Shown here: positions 10,727-18,725 of the stretch, piece by piece
How the letters are laid out: every line of letters begins with the position of its first letter
Numbering within the stretch: position 1 is the stretch's first letter
From: Gammaproteobacteria bacterium
GTDB lineage: Bacteria > Pseudomonadota > Gammaproteobacteria > Acidiferrobacterales > Sulfurifustaceae
Reading direction: 5' to 3'
DNA: 64,000 nt
NCBI GenBank assembly: GCA_004298065.1
Contig: SCRL01000058.1
Location: 51,165-115,164 of the forward strand
Translations under genes and position numbers: made by a program
Notes under the pieces: model-generated
The model's database searches: none
Told to the model about the DNA's origin: nothing
Seen by the model: only the letters and a program-made list of their open reading frames with translations

Positions 10727-11649
10727 CAGGCGCGCTCCGCCACGCGCTCGCCGAGCAGTCCAGAGGGCTGGAATACCAGCACCAGGATCAGCACGAAGAA
10801 CGCGAACACGTCCTGATAGTGACTGCCGAGGAAGCCGAAGCTGAGATCACCGATGTAACCGGCGCCGAGGCTTTCAATGATGCCGAGCAGCAAGCCACCG
10901 AGCATGGCGCCGGCGATATTGCCGATGCCGCCCAGCACCGCGGCGGTGAACGCCTTGAGGCCGAGGAGGAAGCCCATGTGGTAATGCGCCAAACCGTAAT
11001 AGGCGGCCACCATCACGCCGGCCACGGCCGCGAGCGCGGCACCGAGGATGAACGTGATCGAAATGATGGTGTTGGCGTTGATGCCCATGAGCCCGGCCAC
11101 GTCCGGCGCCTGCGCCGTAGCGCGCATGGCGGCGCCGAGCTTCGTGCGTGTGACCAGCCACAGAAGCCCGGCCATAAGCAGGCACGACAGCACAATAATA
11201 AGTATCTGCAGGTTGGTGATGGTCGCGCCAAGAATTTCGTAACGCACCACCGGTAACAGCGGCGGAAAGCTGATGTACTGCTTGCCCCAGATGAGCATGG
11301 CGACGTTCTGGAGCACGATGGACACGCCGATGGCGGTGATCAGCGCCGCCAGCCGCGGCGCCCGGCGCAACGGCCGGTAGGCCACGCGCTCGATGGCGAA
11401 GCCGAGCGCCATGCACCCGGGAATCGCCACAGCCAACCCCATAAGCACAATCAGGATGCCCGGCAGGTCCGTCCCCAACAGCGCGCCCATCACCGCGAGC
11501 GCGATCATGGCACCAAACATCGTCACCTCGCCGTGGGCGAAGTTGATGAGCTCAAGGATGCCGTAGACCATCGTGTAACCCAGCGCGACGAGCGCGTAGA
11601 TGCTGCCGAGCACCAGGCCGTTGATGATCTGTTGGGTGAATATGTCCAA
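10726..11649 (-). CDS. livH: Branched-chain amino acid ABC transporter permease LivH
   Basis: Partner permease of LivM. The 307-residue protein is almost entirely hydrophobic and starts MDIFTQQIINGLVLGSIYAL, the conserved LivH N-terminus, with the family segment YGILELINFAHGE. First gene of livHMGF. In most Liv operons livK sits immediately upstream; here about 2.4 kb of unrelated genes separates them. Confidence 0.94.
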   Translation of the reverse strand: MDIFTQQIINGLVLGSIYALVALGYTMVYGILELINFAHGEVTMFGAMIALAVMGALLGTDLPGILIVLMGLAVAIPGCMALGFAIERVAYRPLRRAPRLAALITAIGVSIVLQNVAMLIWGKQYISFPPLLPVVRYEILGATITNLQILIIVLSCLLMAGLLWLVTRTKLGAAMRATAQAPDVAGLMGINANTIISITFILGAALAAVAGVMVAAYYGLAHYHMGFLLGLKAFTAAVLGGIGNIAGAMLGGLLLGIIESLGAGYIGDLSFGFLGSHYQDVFAFFVLILVLVFQPSGLLGERVAERA

Positions 11650-11686
11650 ACGCCGTTCTCCGGGCGATTCAGGGCGCGGCTAGGAT

Positions 11687-11703
11687 ACCTTATCGCATAA
11701 GGT
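11687..11703. promoter_or_regulatory. Short perfect inverted repeat upstream of livH
   Basis: ACCTTAT (11687-11693) and ATAAGGT (11697-11703) form a 7-bp perfect inverted repeat with a 3-base centre, 38 bases before the livH start and 16 after the HEPN gene stop. No T-run follows on either strand, so an operator is more likely than a terminator. No known regulator is recognised. Confidence 0.35.
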
Positions 11704-11719
11704 TTCTGAGCGGCAGGAA

Positions 11720-12100
11720 CTACGACTTGCGATCAAGCCAGGATTCGGCTGCCTGAATAAACGATTCGGTTTCTGCGAGCAGTTCGGCTACTTCATCTTG
11801 TCCCAAGCCGGTCTCGGCAAGGTAATCTGCTTGCTGGCGTTTCCCAAATGCTTTTATCAACAATCGGTGAAAACGCGGGTCCAGAAGTCCCTTCTGGGCA
11901 AATTCCTGCCCATAGGCCGAAATAACGCCTTTGTGGCTTGAAAAGGAAAGCCCGGCTTTGTCGAGCAGCGTTTCCGCACAGAAGAAAGCGGCGTAATAAA
12001 TCCGCGACACTGCCGAGTCGTAATCGCCCGCATCGAGCAGCAACCGAGCCGAGACAAGATAGCGTTTAGCTTTTTTGAGAAGCGCAGCGCGAATCGTCAC
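11720..12100 (-). CDS. HEPN-domain protein (UPF0332-like), toxin-type partner of MNT
   Basis: The 126-residue protein has the all-helical HEPN pattern: ARLLLDAGDYDSAVSRIYYA, then AGLSFSSHKGVISAYGQEF, typical of UPF0332-type HEPN proteins paired with minimal nucleotidyltransferases. Many such pairs are type VII toxin-antitoxin modules in which the MNT enzyme AMPylates the HEPN RNase. I see no canonical R-x4-6-H motif here, so RNase activity is uncertain. Its ATG overlaps the MNT stop (ATGA). Sits in an accessory block inside the liv locus. Confidence 0.8.
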   Translation of the reverse strand: MTIRAALLKKAKRYLVSARLLLDAGDYDSAVSRIYYAAFFCAETLLDKAGLSFSSHKGVISAYGQEFAQKGLLDPRFHRLLIKAFGKRQQADYLAETGLGQDEVAELLAETESFIQAAESWLDRKS

Positions 12101-12426
12101 GCAGCGATCCCTTCACGGCGGACGTTGCGCCAGAATGGACCTTCGGCGGTCTTCAACGTGTTCTCCGCCACCGGCAAAATCGAAAGCAGTACACCGTAGC
12201 GCAGGTTGAAATCTGCGAGGATATCGGCAATGTGGTCGATCTCGCGCGTGGGGTGATTTACCTCGCGGAGGACTAGCAGAACATCCACATCTGATTCGGC
12301 GTGGGCCTCGCCCCTCGCCTCTGAACCGTATAGCCACAGGCGCACGTAGCGGTCACCATAACGACCGCGCAAAGCGGCAGAAAGCTCCTGCAGGATACTG
12401 TCTAGTTTTGGGTGGTGTGTAACCAT
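12097..12426 (-). CDS. Minimal nucleotidyltransferase (MNT), antitoxin-type partner of HEPN
   Basis: A 109-residue pol-beta-type nucleotidyltransferase: the motif GSEARGEAHAESDVDVLLV (about residues 35-53) gives the GSx10DxD active site. Proteins of this size are typically MntA-like antitoxins that transfer AMP to a HEPN toxin, here encoded next with a 4-base overlap. Antitoxin first, toxin second is common in this class. Cognate activity is inferred from the family and operon. Confidence 0.82.
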   Translation of the reverse strand: MVTHHPKLDSILQELSAALRGRYGDRYVRLWLYGSEARGEAHAESDVDVLLVLREVNHPTREIDHIADILADFNLRYGVLLSILPVAENTLKTAEGPFWRNVRREGIAA

Positions 12427-12470
12427 ACTTAAAAGTTTAACCCCTTCCGAGACCTTTTACGTATCCCTCA

Positions 12471-12785
12471 TCATAAGGGCCTAGCCTCACGCAGCACCCG
12501 CTCGCGCATACGCGGTTTCAGGCCATTTTCGGTGGCTATATTTACCTCGCGATGCAGCAACACCCGTAAATCCATCAACAAGCCACCCATATCGAGAAGT
12601 GTACGGCTCTCTTCCATATCGACCAAAAGATCGATGTCGCTCCGCTCATCGGCTTCGCCCCGTGCGACAGAACCAAAAACCCGCACGTTGCTCGCGCCGT
12701 GCGCGGCTGCAACCTGTAGGATATCGTCCCGCTTGTTTTGCAGTAGTTTCTGGGCGCTATCTTGTTCCGGGTAGCTTGTGGCCAT
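12471..12785 (-). CDS. Second minimal nucleotidyltransferase, without adjacent HEPN partner
   Basis: The 104-residue protein carries the MNT signature GSVARGEADERSDIDLLVD (about 39-57) and ends VLREARPL, like MNT genes normally followed by a DUF86 (HepT) toxin gene. No such gene follows: 44 bases after its stop comes the other MNT gene. It is either an orphan antitoxin left after loss of its toxin or regulates the HEPN protein at 11720. Confidence 0.8.
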   Translation of the reverse strand: MATSYPEQDSAQKLLQNKRDDILQVAAAHGASNVRVFGSVARGEADERSDIDLLVDMEESRTLLDMGGLLMDLRVLLHREVNIATENGLKPRMRERVLREARPL

Positions 12786-12799
12786 AACGCAGCGCTGAT

Positions 12800-13141
12800 T
12801 TATGCCTTCTTCACAAATTCCGACTTCAACTGCATCGGGCCGATGCCGTCAATTTTGCAGTCAATATTATGGTCGCCTTCGACGAGGCGGATATTTTTGA
12901 CTTTGGTTCCAACCTTAACTACCGATGACGAACCTTTTATCTTCAGGTCTTTGATGACCGTGACCACATCGCCATCATGCAGCACGTTACCGTGTGCGTC
13001 GCGCACGATAAGCTCTTGCTCGGTGCTCTCAACCGGAGCATCTTTCGACCATTCATGCGCACATTCGGGACAAACGAGCATATTTCTATCTTCGTAGGCA
13101 TATTCCGAGCCACATTTCGGGCATTTAGGCAAATTGCTCAT
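12800..13141 (-). CDS. yjdM: Zinc-ribbon protein YjdM (PhnA family)
   Basis: The 113-residue protein opens with two CxxC pairs (CPKC and CPEC), a zinc ribbon, followed by the conserved block [20 protein letters not shown] and the C-terminus [12 protein letters not shown], close to E. coli YjdM. Despite the old name PhnA it is not phosphonoacetate hydrolase and its function is not established. Gene lies in the accessory block between livK and livH. Confidence 0.9.
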   Translation of the reverse strand: MSNLPKCPKCGSEYAYEDRNMLVCPECAHEWSKDAPVESTEQELIVRDAHGNVLHDGDVVTVIKDLKIKGSSSVVKVGTKVKNIRLVEGDHNIDCKIDGIGPMQLKSEFVKKA

Positions 13142-13161
13142 ACTGTTCTCTGTTTCTGATT

Positions 13162-13219
13162 GACTAACGTCTGGTTGTGCGACGCTAGCTCGTTGTAAAC
13201 GAAGCTGGTGGATTCAGAC
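13162..13219. repeat. Imperfect inverted repeat, possible decayed attC-like site
   Basis: Between the Abi-alpha-like gene and yjdM, GACTAAC (13162-13168) is followed by an imperfect hairpin whose outer arms are GTCTG/CAGAC and whose inner arms pair AGCT-CGTT with AACG-AAGCT. Read on the minus strand it ends in GTTAGTC, close to the GTTRRRY core of attC sites. The matching core at the other end is degraded, so this is tentative. Confidence 0.25.
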
Positions 13220-13255
13220 ATCTAAGACGATGGTCTATCGTCAATTGCTCGATTA

Positions 13256-14059
13256 TCAGTTATTTACTGGCAAGGCCCCATTTTGGACGGAAAGTATAGG
13301 AGGCGGAAGCTTCAGGGAGGAGTTAACGACTTCATGGCCAGTTGCACCCTTGATACCTTGTCCCCATAGGAACACCTCTGCACCATAAACGCTTGGGGTC
13401 ATGATCAGCCCTGGCTCTGTTGCATCTGAGAATGTCTTAGCTAGATGTTCCTTGCTGCCATAGCTGTAGCGGGACTCGACAAGACCAGAACGCACTAGTC
13501 CTTCTACAGAATGAATAAGGATTGCTCCAGGTTCTTCGTGCGGACCAAAATCCATGGCTTGCATGTACACTGACAATGGTATGTACACGCTCATCTCATT
13601 TCTGTCGGTCCCCAGGCTCTTTCCTTTGCCATTATAAATGCCGTAGACAATCGAGTAGAAAAGATAGTGAAGGCGAAGTTGGTAGACTGAAAGAGACTTG
13701 ATAGTCGCGAGAACAGCTACACCTCTGTCATCTCGGTCTATCTCGGACTTCGAGGAAGCTAGAACACCACCATAGTAGTCAGCGACTATTGAATCTTCAC
13801 AGAAGCGACCTTCATCAAGAATGTGCTTGAGGACTCTTGGACTTACAGTACCTGGCTCATCAAGCCTCGGTCCTAGCTTCGCTTGTGCCCGTATAAAAAT
13901 ATTATCGAGGTTGACGTTGCATTTTTGCACGAGGTTCTTAAGCTCTCCTCCAACGTAGTCAGCTGTTGGCCCCAAAATCTTCACCAAGATGTCTTTTGAG
14001 CCTATAACTGCGAGTCCAGCGCCGACAGCGGTAATTGGATCCACAGGTATCTCCAACAA
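13256..14059 (-). CDS. Uncharacterised protein, Abi-alpha/DUF4393-like
   Basis: 267 residues, with no signal peptide. The N-terminal third has a hydrophobic helix (ITAVGAGLAVIGSKDILVKI) then ILGPTADYVGGELKNLV. The middle block EDSIVADYYGGVLASSKS, followed by a conserved-looking helix, resembles the Abi-alpha/DUF4393 type of phage-defence-associated proteins, but I cannot confirm membership. The gene is visibly less GC-rich than its neighbours, which suggests transfer. It sits with HEPN/MNT genes inside the liv locus. Confidence 0.6.
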   Translation of the reverse strand: MLEIPVDPITAVGAGLAVIGSKDILVKILGPTADYVGGELKNLVQKCNVNLDNIFIRAQAKLGPRLDEPGTVSPRVLKHILDEGRFCEDSIVADYYGGVLASSKSEIDRDDRGVAVLATIKSLSVYQLRLHYLFYSIVYGIYNGKGKSLGTDRNEMSVYIPLSVYMQAMDFGPHEEPGAILIHSVEGLVRSGLVESRYSYGSKEHLAKTFSDATEPGLIMTPSVYGAEVFLWGQGIKGATGHEVVNSSLKLPPPILSVQNGALPVNN

Positions 14060-14081
14060 AGCTATTTTGATCTAAGTCGAT

Positions 14082-15266
14082 TTATTTCTTGGTCGATTTA
14101 GCGTCATCACCCATCACCGTCTCCACCACCTCCCACTTGCCGCCTTTCACGCGATAAAGCGTGATGGCGCCGCCGAGGACGTCACCCTTCTCGTCGAAGC
14201 CGATTTCGCCGGTGACGCCGGTGAAGCGCACCTTGGGAATGGCCGCGAGGTATTTCGACGGCTCGGCCGAATCGGCCATCTGCATCGCCTCGACCATCGC
14301 GCGGGTTGCGTCGTAGGCATAAGGCGCATAAGTCTGGATCGGACCGTACTTGGCGACGAACTTGTCGCGGAAGCTCTTGCCACCCGGCATGCTGTCGAGC
14401 GGCAGGCCCGGCGAGGACGCGGTCACGCTCTCGGCATCCTTACCCGCGAGCTTGAGGAACTCAGTAGTCTGCACGCCGTCGCCGCCGAGGTACTTGGCCT
14501 TGAGCCCAAGCCCATGCATCTGTTTCACCATCGGCGCGCCCTGCGGGTCCATGCCGCCGTAGAAAATCACGTCCGGATTCTTGCCCTTGATCGAGGTAAG
14601 AATCGCCGTGAAATCGGTCGCGCGGTCGTTGGTGTATTCGCGCGCCACGACGGAACCACCCGACGCCTTCACCGCTTTCTCGACCTCGTCCGCGAGGCCC
14701 TGACCGTAAGCGGTACGGTCATCGATGATGGCGATGCGTTTGCCGCCCAGCTTCTTCACTGCGTACTCGCCCAGCACCTTGCCCTGCTGGCGGTCGTTGG
14801 TCATGGTGCGGAACGAGCTTTTGAAGCCCTGTTCGGTGTACTTGATGGCGGTCGCCGACGGCGAAATTTGCGGGATGCCGGCGTCGTGGTAAATCTTCGA
14901 GGCCGGGATGGAAGTACCGGAGTTGAGATGGCCGACCACGCCCTTCACCTGCGCGTCCACCAGCTTCTGCGCCACGATGGTCGCGGTCTTGGGATCGGCC
15001 TGGTCGTCCTCGCTCACGAGTTCGAAGCGGACTTTCTTGCCGCCGATCATGAGACCCTTGGCGTTGACCTCTTCGAGCGCCAAGCGCGCGCCGTTGTCGT
15101 TGTCGCGGCCCAGGTGCGCCTGCGGGCCGGTGAGCGGCGCCACCGAGCCGATCTTCACCACCATCTCGCCGCCGGCGGGCGCAGGCGTGGAAGGTTTTTT
15201 CTCGCAGGCAACCAGACCGACGGCCAGCACGGCCGAGAGAACGCCAAGGTATACACGCTGTTTCAC
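14082..15266 (-). CDS. livK: Branched-chain amino acid ABC transporter substrate-binding lipoprotein
   Basis: Periplasmic receptor of the Liv importer. The GTG at 15266, preceded by GGAGGAG at ideal spacing, gives MKQRVYLGVLSAVLAVGLVACEKK, a lipoprotein signal with LVAC lipobox, and 394 residues. An ATG 36 bases upstream precedes the Shine-Dalgarno site and would spoil the signal. The mature part begins VVKIGSVAPLTGPQAHLGRDNDNGA, the family start. It is separated from livHMGF by the accessory block. Confidence 0.93.
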   Translation of the reverse strand: MKQRVYLGVLSAVLAVGLVACEKKPSTPAPAGGEMVVKIGSVAPLTGPQAHLGRDNDNGARLALEEVNAKGLMIGGKKVRFELVSEDDQADPKTATIVAQKLVDAQVKGVVGHLNSGTSIPASKIYHDAGIPQISPSATAIKYTEQGFKSSFRTMTNDRQQGKVLGEYAVKKLGGKRIAIIDDRTAYGQGLADEVEKAVKASGGSVVAREYTNDRATDFTAILTSIKGKNPDVIFYGGMDPQGAPMVKQMHGLGLKAKYLGGDGVQTTEFLKLAGKDAESVTASSPGLPLDSMPGGKSFRDKFVAKYGPIQTYAPYAYDATRAMVEAMQMADSAEPSKYLAAIPKVRFTGVTGEIGFDEKGDVLGGAITLYRVKGGKWEVVETVMGDDAKSTKK

Positions 15267-15343
15267 GAGCACTCCTCCGAATATTTTTTCTTGATAAGCC
15301 ATATCGTACCAACGCGCCCGTGCGGGCGGAAAGTCGAAAACCG

Positions 15344-16717
15344 TCAGCCACCCTTCTCCGGCGGCAGGCGCAGGCGCATTCCCACCGGCGGTTCGGTCTC
15401 CGAGAGGCTGTTGAGGAAGCGCAAAGCCTCGATGTGCAAGTTGTACTGGCGCGCGATGGACGCAAGCGTCTCGCCCTGCTGCACGACGTGCTCCTGCGGG
15501 CGCACCCGGGCTTCGACCGTGGCGGGCCTGGGTGGCGGCGCGGACGGCGCCTGACGCGCGACGAAGCGTTTGACGCCAGCGAGGATGCCCTGGGCAAGGC
15601 TGCGCTGGAACGCCGGCGTGCGCAGCTTGCGCTCCTCGTCCGGATTGGAGATGAACGCCGTTTCCACCAGCACCGACGGGATGTCCGGCGACTTGAGCAC
15701 GGCGAAGCCGGCCTGTTGGACGCGCCGCTGGTGCACGTGGCCGACGCGTTTTATCTCGCCAAGGATGTCCTCGCCGAGCAGCAGGCTGTGCTCGATGGTC
15801 TTCGAGTGCGACATATCGAGCAGCACACGCGCGAGCACGCTGTCCTTGTCGTTCAGGCTGACGCCGCCGATGAGGTCGGCGGCGTTCTCGCGGTCGGCAA
15901 GATGGCGTGCCATGGCGTTGCTCGCGCCGCGCTCTGAAAGCGCGTACACCGACGAACCGCGCGCCTGCTTGGCAGGCACGGCATCGGCATGGATCGAGAT
16001 GAACACGTCTGCGCGATTCTTTCGCGCCTTCTGGAAGCGACTGCGCAGGCCGACATAATAATCGCCGTCGCGGATGAGCAGCGCCTTCATGTTCGGGGTT
16101 TGATCGATGAGTCGCGCCAGCTCGCGCGCGACCGCAAGTGTCACGTCCTTCTCACGCGTGCGGTAACGCCGCCCGAGCGCGCCCGGGTCTTCGCCACCGT
16201 GGCCGGCATCGATGGCGATGACCATCATGCGCGGGCCGGCGGGTGCTTCGGGTTTTGATACCGGCCGTGCGGGTTCAGTGGCGGGTTTGGCGGCGTCATC
16301 TTCTGGCGTCTGGCGCGCATCATATAAGTCCACCACCAGACGGTGTCCGTACTGGCCGGCGGGCTTGAGCACGAAGCTGCGCGGTTTCACCTCGGCCTTG
16401 AGGTCGATGACGATGCGCAGGACGTCACCCTCCGGCTTGCCGGTGCGCACCGCGCCGATGAGCGGGTTGTCGGCCTCCGTTTCCGCGAGTGCGCCGGCGA
16501 GTTTGGCGCGCTCCATGTCGATGACCAGCCGGTGCGGATCGGCGAGCGTGAACAGGCGGTGTTCGAGCGGACCGCTCAAGTCGAATACGAGACGGGTGTG
16601 ATCCGGCGCGCGCCACATGCGCAGGTTTTGTACCGTGACGGAGTCCGCTTGTGCTGGTGGTAACCACAACAGCCACAGCAAAACGGCAATAGTCGATGTC
16701 AGAAACCGCTGAGCCAT
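15344..16717 (-). CDS. amiC: N-acetylmuramoyl-L-alanine amidase with AMIN and LysM domains
   Basis: Cleaves the amide bond between MurNAc and the stem peptide, typically for septal splitting. The ATG at 16717 gives 457 residues: a signal peptide (about 1-24), an AMIN domain (about 25-130), a Pro-rich linker, an Amidase_3 catalytic domain with Zn-binding AIDAGHGGEDPGA, ISIHADA and VETAFISN, and a C-terminal LysM (HVVQQGETLASIARQYNLH). The LysM makes it AmiB/AmiC-like; which paralogue is not decidable. It overlaps tsaE by 19 bases. Confidence 0.93.
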   Translation of the reverse strand: MAQRFLTSTIAVLLWLLWLPPAQADSVTVQNLRMWRAPDHTRLVFDLSGPLEHRLFTLADPHRLVIDMERAKLAGALAETEADNPLIGAVRTGKPEGDVLRIVIDLKAEVKPRSFVLKPAGQYGHRLVVDLYDARQTPEDDAAKPATEPARPVSKPEAPAGPRMMVIAIDAGHGGEDPGALGRRYRTREKDVTLAVARELARLIDQTPNMKALLIRDGDYYVGLRSRFQKARKNRADVFISIHADAVPAKQARGSSVYALSERGASNAMARHLADRENAADLIGGVSLNDKDSVLARVLLDMSHSKTIEHSLLLGEDILGEIKRVGHVHQRRVQQAGFAVLKSPDIPSVLVETAFISNPDEERKLRTPAFQRSLAQGILAGVKRFVARQAPSAPPPRPATVEARVRPQEHVVQQGETLASIARQYNLHIEALRFLNSLSETEPPVGMRLRLPPEKGG

Positions 16718-17154
16718 GCCTCGCCCCGAGGAGTATGCGCCGTCACCGTCACGCTGCGTCCATTGTTGGCCGGTGCAATCATAACGGCCACGTCCGGCGC
16801 GGGCAAAAGCCCTTTGGCGCGTTCGGCCCACTCAACGACGCACAGGTCCGGCCCGGCCAGATAGTCGCGGATGCCGAGAAACTCAAGCTCCTCGGGATCC
16901 TTCAGGCGATACAGATCGAAATGGTAGAAGCGACGGCCGTTCATTTCGTACGGCTCTACGAGCGTAAATGTCGGACTCTTCACCGCGCCGGCGTGCCCGA
17001 GCGCGCGCAGCAGGCCGCGCACGAACGTCGTCTTTCCCGCGCCGAGCGGGCCGTTGAGCGTAACGAGCTTGAGGTTTCCAAGCGCCGAGACGAACCGGCC
17101 GCCGAATGCCTCCATGTCCGCCTCGGTGGCAACATGTAGCGATATCTGTTTCAT
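16699..17154 (-). CDS. tsaE: tRNA threonylcarbamoyladenosine biosynthesis ATPase TsaE
   Basis: ATPase of the TsaBDE complex that installs t6A at position 37 of ANN-decoding tRNAs. The 151-residue protein has Walker A GPLGAGKTTF (about 35-44) and the family motifs SPTFTLVEPY and YHFDLYRL. Its ATG overlaps the nnr stop (ATGA). The nearest Shine-Dalgarno-like GGAG lies inside the palindromic repeat that forms the end of nnr. Confidence 0.95.
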   Translation of the reverse strand: MKQISLHVATEADMEAFGGRFVSALGNLKLVTLNGPLGAGKTTFVRGLLRALGHAGAVKSPTFTLVEPYEMNGRRFYHFDLYRLKDPEELEFLGIRDYLAGPDLCVVEWAERAKGLLPAPDVAVMIAPANNGRSVTVTAHTPRGEAWLSGF

Positions 17155-18707
17155 TCGGCAACTGCTCCAGGCGTTGCTCTACCTCCTCCATCCCTGGAGT
17201 CGTCTTGCGCCAGCCGGTTGATGAGTCCGCGCAGCGGTGCAAACAGGTCCGAGGCGGCGAGACCGATTTCACCTCCCTGCTCCGCCGCTTCATCGCCGGC
17301 GCGGGCGTGCAGCCACACACCGAGACGCGCGGCGTCGCGCGGCGCCAAGCACTGGGCCAGCAGCGCGGCGATGACGCCGGTCAGCACGTCGCCCATGCCG
17401 GCGCTGGCCATGCCGGGGTTGCCGGCGTCGCACAGATCGAAAGTTTCATCGCCGGCGGAGCAAACAATCGTGCCCGCGCCCTTGAGCACGCACACACCGC
17501 CGAACTTGTCCGCAATCGCGCGCGCGGCGGCGAAGCGATCGGACTGAATGGCGTCGGAGCTGGTGCCGAGCAGGCTCGCCGCCTCACCGGGATGCGGCGT
17601 CAACACCCACTCCTCACGACGCATCGGCTCCTGCGAAAGCCAATAGAGCCCGTCGGCATCCACCACCAGCGGCCGGCGCGCATCGAGCGCAGCGGTAAAA
17701 AGCTTTCCGCCCCAGCCATTGCGTTGTAGTCCGGGACCGACGGCGATGACACGGGCGCGCGCCAGCAGTGGCGCGAGATCCGCCGGGCCGGTTACGCCAA
17801 AGGCGATCAGCTCCGGGCGCGCGGCATTGACCGTCGCCGAATGGGCTGTATGGGTCGCGAGCGTGACCAGACCGGCGCCAGCGCGTAACGCCGCCTCACC
17901 CGCCAAATGCACCGCGCCCGGCATGCCGCGATCGCCACCGACCACGAGCACATGACCAAAGCTGCCCTTGTGCGCGCTGCGGGCGCGGGGAGCGAGCAGG
18001 CCGTGGAGATTGCCAGGCGTGATACGGCGCGCTACCGGTACGACATCTTTATAGATTGTCGCCGGTACGCTGAGATCGTCGAAAAAAATATCGCCGGTAT
18101 AGCTGGGTCCATCTCCAGTGAAGAGCCCGGTCTTGAGGCCGATAAAACTCATCGTCGCCTGTGCGCGCACCGCTGCGCCCATGACGCGACCGGTGTCGGC
18201 ATTAAGACCAGAGGGAATGTCCACTGCCAGGACCGGCACACCGGCGTTATTTACCGCCTCGATGGCAGCGCGCCACGAACCGCTTACCTCGCGTTCGAGG
18301 CCAGTGCCGAGCAAGGCGTCCACGATAACATCGCAACCGCTGAGCTGCATTGCATCGAATAGCATGGACTTGAGGCCGGCAGCTTCGCAGGCCTGGCGCA
18401 TCGTCGCTGCGTCGCCCGTCGCAGGCATGTCCCCCAATTGCAACAGCACCGGGGCGCGTCCATCGGACTGCGCCAGATGCGCAACGACATATCCGTCACC
18501 GCCGTTGTTGCCGGGACCGCAGACGACGGCGATCTTCCGCGCCCGTGGCCAGCGAACACGCAACAGTCCATAAGCCGCTTCGCCTGCGCTTTGCATGAGC
18601 GTGGCGCCGGGAATGCCGTGCGTCTCGATCGCGTGGCGGTCGAGTTCGCGCACCTGGGCAGCGCGGTACAGCGCATCGGGAAGGCTCGGGGCCGGCGGTT
18701 TCTGCAC
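17151..18707 (-). CDS. nnr: Bifunctional NAD(P)H-hydrate epimerase/dehydratase
   Basis: Repairs hydrated NAD(P)H. The N-terminal epimerase has the segments PGATLMQSAGEAAYGLL and GPGNNGGDGYVVA; the C-terminal ADP-dependent dehydratase has HKGSFGHVLVVGGD, LTPHPGEAASLLG and AGNPGMASAGMGDVLTG. The GTG at 18707 (codon GTG-CAG-AAA) gives 518 residues and avoids overlap with queG; upstream ATGs at 18764 and 18791 would run into it. The last 17 or so residues are encoded by a palindromic repeat. Operon with tsaE and amiC, divergent from queG. Confidence 0.93.
   Translation of the reverse strand: MQKPPAPSLPDALYRAAQVRELDRHAIETHGIPGATLMQSAGEAAYGLLRVRWPRARKIAVVCGPGNNGGDGYVVAHLAQSDGRAPVLLQLGDMPATGDAATMRQACEAAGLKSMLFDAMQLSGCDVIVDALLGTGLEREVSGSWRAAIEAVNNAGVPVLAVDIPSGLNADTGRVMGAAVRAQATMSFIGLKTGLFTGDGPSYTGDIFFDDLSVPATIYKDVVPVARRITPGNLHGLLAPRARSAHKGSFGHVLVVGGDRGMPGAVHLAGEAALRAGAGLVTLATHTAHSATVNAARPELIAFGVTGPADLAPLLARARVIAVGPGLQRNGWGGKLFTAALDARRPLVVDADGLYWLSQEPMRREEWVLTPHPGEAASLLGTSSDAIQSDRFAAARAIADKFGGVCVLKGAGTIVCSAGDETFDLCDAGNPGMASAGMGDVLTGVIAALLAQCLAPRDAARLGVWLHARAGDEAAEQGGEIGLAASDLFAPLRGLINRLAQDDSRDGGGRATPGAVAE
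17154..17211 (-). repeat. Palindromic repeat element, copy A, forming the 3' end of nnr
   Basis: About 58 bases nearly identical to 27320-27377 in dnaX. On the coding strand it has two short stem-loops: CTCCA-GGGA-TGGAG and GCAAC-N10-GTTGC. It encodes the last residues of nnr (DDSRDGGGRATPGAVAE) and abuts the overlapping nnr stop/tsaE start. The dnaX copy has different but still complementary bases in the first stem. Confidence 0.75.
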
Positions 18708-18725
18708 AAGGTATATGATAGTCGA

